Assembly (NCBI GenBank): GCA_045535505.1
Contig: JAZSLU010000019.1
Span: forward strand, 1 to 9,587
Direction of reading: 5' to 3'
Length of the DNA stretch: 9,587 nucleotides
Source of the DNA: CAKSST01 sp045535505
GTDB taxonomy: Bacteria > Bacillota > Clostridia > Oscillospirales > Acutalibacteraceae
Shown here: in pieces, positions 5,280 to 9,587 of the stretch
How the letters are laid out: each line of letters opens with the position of its first letter
Position numbering within the stretch: the stretch's first letter is position 1
Position numbers and translations under genes: made by a program
Notes under the pieces: generated by a model
Database searches by the model: none
What the model saw: the letters and a program-made list of their open reading frames with translations, nothing else
What the model was told of the DNA's origin: nothing

Positions 5280-7931
5280 ATGAAATTTTATCTTGAAAGC
5301 GCCCAGCAAGCCATCGAAAAGACAAATTCGTCTATTGATGGTATTGACCCTGCGACCGTCGATGAACGTGTTGTAAAGTATGGTAAGAACAAGCTTGATG
5401 AAGGAAAAAAAGTGACAATTTTTAAACGCTTTATTGACCAGATTCTCGACCCAATGATTCTTGTTCTTATTGGTGCTGCTGTTGTGTCGGCTATTATTTG
5501 TGTTATTGAACACGAGCCGCCTACAGACGTTTTTATAATTTTATTTGTGGTTTTGCTTAATGCGGTTTTGGGCGTAATTCAGGAATCAAAAGCAGAAAAG
5601 GCTATTGATGCATTAAAAGAAATGACCGCCGCAACATCAAAGGTTATAAGGGGCTCTAAACAAATTGTTGTTAAGAGTGAAGATTTAGTTGTTGGTGATA
5701 TAGTAGTGCTTGAGGCTGGCGATGCAGTGCCTGCTGATGCTCGTATAATCGAGTGTGCATCTCTTAAATGTGAAGAGGCGGCTCTTACAGGTGAATCAGT
5801 ACCTGTCGAAAAGATTGATTCGGCTATAACAGCTGCTGAAAACGGCGACGTGCCGCTGGGTGATAGAGCCAATATGGTTTATATGGGAAGTACTTGCGTT
5901 TACGGACGTGGTAAAGCTGTTGTAACAGCTGTTGGTATGCAGACCGAAATGGGCAAAATTGCAACCGCATTGTCAAGCGTTGCTGAAGAAAAAACACCTT
6001 TACAGGTTAAACTTTCACAACTTTCAAAAATTTTAACATGGCTTGTTTTGGCAATCTGTGTTGTTATTTTTGGTGTAGGAATTCTTCGTGGTGTTATTGA
6101 CGGAACTGGTATTAGTTTTTCAGAAGTTATTATGCCCACGTTTATGGTTGCGGTAAGTCTTGCTGTTGCCGCAATTCCCGAAGGCTTAGCATCTGTTGTT
6201 ACCATTGTTTTGTCTATCGGTGTTACCAAAATGTCAAAGCGTTCGGCTGTTATCAGACGCTTGACTGCTGTTGAAACATTAGGCTGTACCGAGGTAATTT
6301 GCTCTGACAAGACCGGTACACTTACTCAAAACAAGATGACAGTTGTTGAAGAATTTACCTATGATAGTAAACTTCTTTGTAGCGCTATGTCGCTCTGCAG
6401 TGATGCAAAACCTGACGAAAACGGCAATGCAGTCGGTGAGCCTACCGAGTGTGCGCTTGTGAATTATGCAACCAAATGCGGCTTGTCAAAAGATACGCTT
6501 GAAAAAGAGCAACAGCGTGTAGGCGAAGTACCGTTTGATTCTATGCGTAAAATGATGTCAACCATTCACAAAACTGAAAACGGCATTGTGCAATATACAA
6601 AAGGCGCACCAGATGCATTACTTAAATGCTGTGACCGTGTCTTAACTGCTGACGGCATTAAGCCTATGGACGATGCCGCCATGAGTGAAATTTTAAGCAA
6701 CAATAAGGCTATGGCTGAAAAGGCGTTGCGTGTACTTGCCGCAGCATACAAACCTCTTGATGAAATTCCTGCTGCATATAACGCTGCACAATTAGAACAA
6801 AACTTAATTTTTGTTGGTCTTTGCGGTATGATTGACCCTGTTCGTCCTGAAGTTCTTGATGCAATTAAAATCTGCCGTGGCGCTGGTGTGCGCCCCATTA
6901 TGATTACAGGCGACCACAAGGATACTGCTGTTGCAATAGCTAAAGACCTTGGTATTATTAAGGATGCATCTCAAGCTATTACAGGCGCTGAGCTCGATTC
7001 ATTGTCTGATGAAGAAATGGAAAGGGCTATTGATAAATATTCGGTTTACGCACGTGTTCAACCTGAGCATAAGGTTAAGATTGTTGCCGCTTGGAAAAAA
7101 CGTGGCAAAATCACCGCTATGACGGGTGATGGTGTTAATGATGCGCCATCAATTAAAACTGCTGATATTGGTATCGGTATGGGTATTACAGGTACCGACG
7201 TTACCAAAAACGTTGCCGATATGGTGCTTGGCGATGACAACTTTGCAACCATCGTTTATGCCGTTGAAGAGGGAAGACGTATTTACAGCAACATCAGAAA
7301 AGCTATACAGTTCTTGCTTTCCTCTAATATGAGCGAGGTTATAACCATTTTCACTGCCGAGATGATTGGTTTTACCATTCTTAAAGCGCCACACCTTCTT
7401 TGGATTAACTTGATAACCGACTGTTTCCCGGCACTTGCTCTTGGTATGGAGGAGTGCGAAAGCGATATTATGCAACAGCCACCTCGTAACAGCAAAGACG
7501 GTATTTTCTCAGGCGGTCTTGGTGTAGATATGGTTTATCAGGGCTTGTTAGTTTCAATTTTGACTCTTGCTGCGTTCTTTATTGGTTCCTTTATTCAGTA
7601 TCCAACAAATTGGCATTTTGGTATTGAGTCTGACCATGGCATTACAATGGCATTCCTTACTATGTCAATGGCTGAAATTTTCCACTCACTTAATATGCGC
7701 TCACAACGAGGCTCAATTTTTAAACTTAAGACTCACAATTGGTTCTTATACGGCGCAATGATTGCTGCGTTTATTCTTACAACCGTTGTTATTGAAGTAC
7801 CTGCTATCGCAAACTTGTTTGGATTTACTCCTATTGATTTAAAAGAGTATTTAATTGCTTTTGGCCTTTCAATAACTGTTATTCCTATTGTTGAGATAAT
7901 TAAGTTTATACAGCGCAAAACTAATAAATAA
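5280..7931 (+). CDS. P2A-type cation-transporting ATPase, probable Mn2+/Ca2+ efflux pump
   Basis: Membrane pump (883 aa) that uses ATP to expel divalent cations. An N-terminal cation-ATPase domain covers about 1-70, with two membrane segments from about 53 to 100. The actuator motif LTGES is at 169-173. Membrane segment 4 has PEGL at 300-303 with the ion-binding Glu301. The phosphorylated Asp343 is in DKTGTLT, the ATP-binding KGAPD follows in the N domain, and the hinge motif TGDGVND is at 615-621. The SERCA-like segments 5 and 6 keep SSNMSE (site I Asn/Glu) and NLITD (Asn, Thr, Asp), so residues for both SERCA-type sites appear present. The second Pro of the usual PEGLP is Ala. Length is normal for bacterial P2A pumps (880-900 aa). 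It is a single-gene unit with its own promoter, an Mn2+ riboswitch and a terminator. The riboswitch argues that Mn2+ is a physiological substrate; Ca2+ alone cannot be excluded. Confident family call; ion specificity inferred. Confidence 0.93.
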   Translation: MKFYLESAQQAIEKTNSSIDGIDPATVDERVVKYGKNKLDEGKKVTIFKRFIDQILDPMILVLIGAAVVSAIICVIEHEPPTDVFIILFVVLLNAVLGVIQESKAEKAIDALKEMTAATSKVIRGSKQIVVKSEDLVVGDIVVLEAGDAVPADARIIECASLKCEEAALTGESVPVEKIDSAITAAENGDVPLGDRANMVYMGSTCVYGRGKAVVTAVGMQTEMGKIATALSSVAEEKTPLQVKLSQLSKILTWLVLAICVVIFGVGILRGVIDGTGISFSEVIMPTFMVAVSLAVAAIPEGLASVVTIVLSIGVTKMSKRSAVIRRLTAVETLGCTEVICSDKTGTLTQNKMTVVEEFTYDSKLLCSAMSLCSDAKPDENGNAVGEPTECALVNYATKCGLSKDTLEKEQQRVGEVPFDSMRKMMSTIHKTENGIVQYTKGAPDALLKCCDRVLTADGIKPMDDAAMSEILSNNKAMAEKALRVLAAAYKPLDEIPAAYNAAQLEQNLIFVGLCGMIDPVRPEVLDAIKICRGAGVRPIMITGDHKDTAVAIAKDLGIIKDASQAITGAELDSLSDEEMERAIDKYSVYARVQPEHKVKIVAAWKKRGKITAMTGDGVNDAPSIKTADIGIGMGITGTDVTKNVADMVLGDDNFATIVYAVEEGRRIYSNIRKAIQFLLSSNMSEVITIFTAEMIGFTILKAPHLLWINLITDCFPALALGMEECESDIMQQPPRNSKDGIFSGGLGVDMVYQGLLVSILTLAAFFIGSFIQYPTNWHFGIESDHGITMAFLTMSMAEIFHSLNMRSQRGSIFKLKTHNWFLYGAMIAAFILTTVVIEVPAIANLFGFTPIDLKEYLIAFGLSITVIPIVEIIKFIQRKTNK

Positions 7932-7945
7932 TATAAATCTATAAC

Positions 7946-7988
7946 AAACACCCCAAAATGCTTTAAAACGCATTTTGGGGTGTTTTAT
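7946..7988 (+). terminator. Intrinsic terminator after the ATPase gene
   Basis: A perfect 16-bp stem pairs 7946-7961 with 7970-7985, with an 8-nt loop (7962-7969), followed by a short T tract. It begins 15 nt after the ATPase stop. The following open frame runs through the hairpin, so that frame cannot be genuine before about 7986. Confidence 0.88.
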
Positions 7989-8460
7989 CTCGTGCGATCA
8001 TTATATTGCCCATTCGGTGCAGAATAAGACAACAAAGGCAATAGGTGCAAATATTATCAACGGCAAAAATACCGCTACGCTTGCCGACCTTGCAAATAAA
8101 CATCAGATTGATATGAGCAACGTTAACGAAAACGATGCAAAGCAGGTCGGTAAGGCTTGGATGAGCGTAAACCAAAAAATTAATGCTGAAATTAAGGCGC
8201 TGCAGACCGATGGTGTTGACGTTGCAAGCGGTGTGACCGAAACCGAGCCGGGTGCAGCGGTTGAAAATTCCAAAAATATTAACAAAAATAATGTAATGAC
8301 AACTGCTGCTGTTCACACTTTGGACGAGCTTAACGCTGACCTTGAACTGATTGCTGATATTGCGGCGGGTAAGCTTATTAATTCTGCAAACAATGTTACG
8401 GAAGATGATTTGCAAGAAAATGGATTGACAAATCAAAGCAGTTATAGCACAATAGAAAGC

Positions 8461-8465
8461 GGAGG
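8461..8465 (+). promoter_or_regulatory. Ribosome binding site for the small ORF
   Basis: GGAGG lies 8 nt before the ATG at 8474. It is the only good start signal in the region after the ATPase, and the main reason to take the small ORF seriously. Confidence 0.5.
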
Positions 8466-8473
8466 CGAGAATT

Positions 8474-8656
8474 ATGCAGGACCAGGACAAGATGGTAACA
8501 GTAGTGAACGGCTTGGGCGAGGAGTTTCAGTTGGAGAAGAAACACCTGGAGCGATACAAGGCGCAGATGGCAGAGTTTACTCAAATGGTCAAGGAGTCGG
8601 GAATGCCACAGGAACATTTGAAATTTTATCAAATAGTAAAAATAATAGAGGACTAG
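8474..8656 (+). CDS. Small hypothetical protein (60 aa)
   Basis: Unrecognised small soluble protein. It has a well-placed GGAGG RBS and a normal amino-acid composition: a short strand-like start (KMVTVVNGLGEEFQL), then a charged helix rich in Lys, Glu and Gln (EKKHLERYKAQMAEFTQMVK), then KFYQIVKIIED. It has no Cys and no signal peptide. Codons favour GAG, AAG and CAG, unlike the GAA/AAA preference of the ATPase and flavoprotein genes, suggesting foreign origin. It overlaps another open frame completely and the frame from 8649 by a few bases. Compact proteins like this are common in phage and conjugative modules, but no function can be assigned. Alternative: a chance ORF inside a Gly-rich linker. 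Confidence 0.5.
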   Translation: MQDQDKMVTVVNGLGEEFQLEKKHLERYKAQMAEFTQMVKESGMPQEHLKFYQIVKIIED

Positions 8657-9587
8657 TAAGAATCTTACTGCTGAGGAAAACGGCAAATTAAAAGAAACTA
8701 CCGTTGTTAATGATGACGGCAGTCCGAAATTGGTTTCACACTTTACTGATAATATGGAGTTTGAAACCTTTGGCGAGGGTGATATAGGTTTCCATTTTGG
8801 TACCGAAGAACAGGCAATTATAAGGGGTAAAAAAAAGAATGTTCAAGGACGCATTATAAGAGCATACTTAAACATTAAAAACCCCATTTGTATTGGTACC
8901 GATATTATGAATTGGCAACCAAATGCAGTAGCTTTAAAACTTTTCGGCGATGGGATTTTATCATTTAATGAATCAACATTAATTCACAATACTCAAATGC
9001 AAAGTGGAAAAGGCTATAATTCACCTGCGGCGGTTGAATTGAGAAAGATGCTTGCACAAAAAGGCTATGATGGTATAGTGTATGATAACTTTATTGAGGG
9101 TGATGGTGAATCATATATTGCGTTCTATCCCGAACAGGTTATTATAGTTGACAATGGAATAAATCAAGACAGTGAAGCAGCGTTTAATGACGGTGCTTTT
9201 TTTGTTGCCGAAACCGATTCAGCATTTACCGAGCCGTCTGCATCGTCACCGAAAGATGCCACACCGTTACAGCGTGCGCTTGGTGATATGTACGGCAACC
9301 CGGTATTGACCGAGGACCAAAAGACCATAAAAAGCATCGGCAAAAAATTAGGTTGGAAAATACTGTTTGATAACGTCTATGTTAAGGATGCGCAGGGTAA
9401 TAAGGTGCTGGACAAAATGAACAGACCGATACGAGCCAATGCGGACATAGATTTTAAAAACCGTACCATTACGATTGATTTCAACTGCAAAAAACCGATA
9501 CAGTTTTTGTTTAAGCATGAGTTGACCGACTACATATCACAAAACCGGGCAGTATTTTTTGATTTGATGAATACTGTAATGGATAGC
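8649..9587 (+). pseudogene. ART-PolyVal-like ADP-ribosyltransferase plus zincin-like domain fragment (3' open)
   Basis: A frame of 313 codons stays open to the right edge, preceded by TAG at 8646. There is no good start. The first in-frame ATG (8754) falls after the first conserved ART residue, so the N-terminus is missing or lies in another frame. Residues about 25-175 resemble ADP-ribosyltransferase domains of large phage/conjugative polyvalent proteins: SHFT (His at 8739-8741), GDIGFHFGT, LNIKNP, KGYDGIVYDN, and finally GESYIAFYPEQV with a candidate catalytic Glu (9108-9110). After an acidic/Ser linker, about residues 205-313 resemble a zincin metallopeptidase: KLGWKILF, RTITID, then FKHELTD where HExxH is expected (9516-9530). 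The second zinc-ligand His is Asp. Such proteins are typically delivered or packaged with phage or plasmid DNA. This copy looks decayed or N-terminally truncated, but a live gene with an unusual start cannot be excluded, since its end is not in the window. Confidence 0.6.
8655..8669. repeat. 15-nt perfect inverted repeat at the frame junction
   Basis: AGTAAGA, a single central A, then TCTTACT: a perfect palindrome overlapping the stop of the small ORF and the first codons of the ART-domain frame. It lacks a T tract and is too short for a terminator. It may be a rearrangement scar or chance. Confidence 0.35.

Larger units (their letters stand above)
7990..8691 (+). pseudogene. 5'-truncated fragment of a phage/mobile-element-type protein
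   Basis: Open frame without a credible start. Codons before about 7986 come from the ATPase terminator, and in-frame GTG (8017) and ATG (8113) have no RBS. The translated part, up to about 230 residues, is rich in Asn, Ala, Lys and Asp (e.g. DLANKHQIDMSNVNENDAKQ), with predicted helices and no membrane segment. I do not recognise a domain. From about 8461 the same frame becomes Gly/Ser/Asn-rich. This may be a real linker of a large polyvalent protein, or merely the off-frame reading of the small ORF at 8474-8656. The next frame (8649 onward) continues a typical mobile-element protein with a one-base frame change. Inference: remnant of one large phage- or conjugative-element gene, broken at its 5' end and frameshifted near 8640-8690. 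An alternative is two separate decayed genes. Confidence 0.45.

Noticed and set aside
6171..6200. PEGLA instead of PEGLP in ATPase membrane segment 4 as an inactivating change
   Set aside because: As I recall, Ala at this position is common in clostridial P2A ATPases, and all catalytic motifs are intact.
5900..6310. 136-codon minus-strand open frame inside the ATPase gene
   Set aside because: It is antisense to a membrane segment and the conserved P-type ATPase motif of a clearly functional gene. No start signals.
7963..8490. 175-codon minus-strand open frame
   Set aside because: No RBS; Cys/Ile/Phe-rich composition typical of an antisense shadow; its start lies opposite the small ORF and its end falls in the terminator.
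8640..8691. Programmed -1 ribosomal frameshift joining the two element frames
   Set aside because: No in-register slippery heptamer and no following stem or pseudoknot. Decay or rearrangement is simpler.
1..9587. CRISPR array, tRNA, rRNA or intact insertion sequence
   Set aside because: No regularly spaced repeats, cloverleaf-like sequence, rRNA segments or transposase motifs were seen on either strand.

Overview
The window looks like a low-GC, anaerobic Gram-positive chromosome, most likely a gut-type member of the Clostridia. This rests on strong AGGAGG-type ribosome binding sites, T/A-rich third codon positions, a Rex redox repressor, a clostridial-style Ca2+/Mn2+ P-type ATPase, and Gram-positive style intrinsic terminators. 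The exact genus cannot be read from the sequence.

Region 1 (1-5036) is one plus-strand operon that enters from the left edge. It contains an FAD/NAD(P)-binding electron-input subunit (partial at its 5' end), a 2Fe-2S / 2x[4Fe-4S] iron-sulfur subunit of the FrdB type, an FrdA/SdhA-type flavoprotein, an AspT/YidE-YbjL-type membrane carrier, and the NADH-sensing repressor Rex. The gaps are 17-23 nt and a strong terminator follows Rex. No membrane-anchor (FrdC/SdhC) gene is visible. The simplest reading is a soluble NAD(P)H:fumarate reductase with a candidate succinate/dicarboxylate carrier and its redox regulator, used for fermentative NADH re-oxidation. Third-position base composition changes sharply inside the iron-sulfur gene near base 1106, suggesting a mosaic gene or an assembly join.

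Region 2 (5067-7988) is a self-contained metal-homeostasis unit. A good sigma-A promoter is followed at once by a yybP-ykoY-type Mn2+ riboswitch. The last aptamer strand overlaps a perfect 17-bp intrinsic terminator. Then come an 883-residue P2A-type cation ATPase and a 16-bp terminator. The architecture predicts a transcriptional ON switch: high Mn2+ holds P1 closed, the terminator cannot form, and the efflux ATPase is made.

Region 3 (about 7986-9587) is different in character: pieces of a phage- or conjugative-element-type protein with no promoter or clear start. An open frame with a degraded 5' end overlaps a small ORF that has its own good RBS. Then a third frame, open to the right edge, carries an ADP-ribosyltransferase-like (ART-PolyVal type) domain followed by a zincin-like domain whose HExxH motif reads HELTD. 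The frame changes and the altered motif suggest a decaying mobile-element remnant beside the ATPase terminator. No rRNA, tRNA, CRISPR array or intact insertion sequence was seen.
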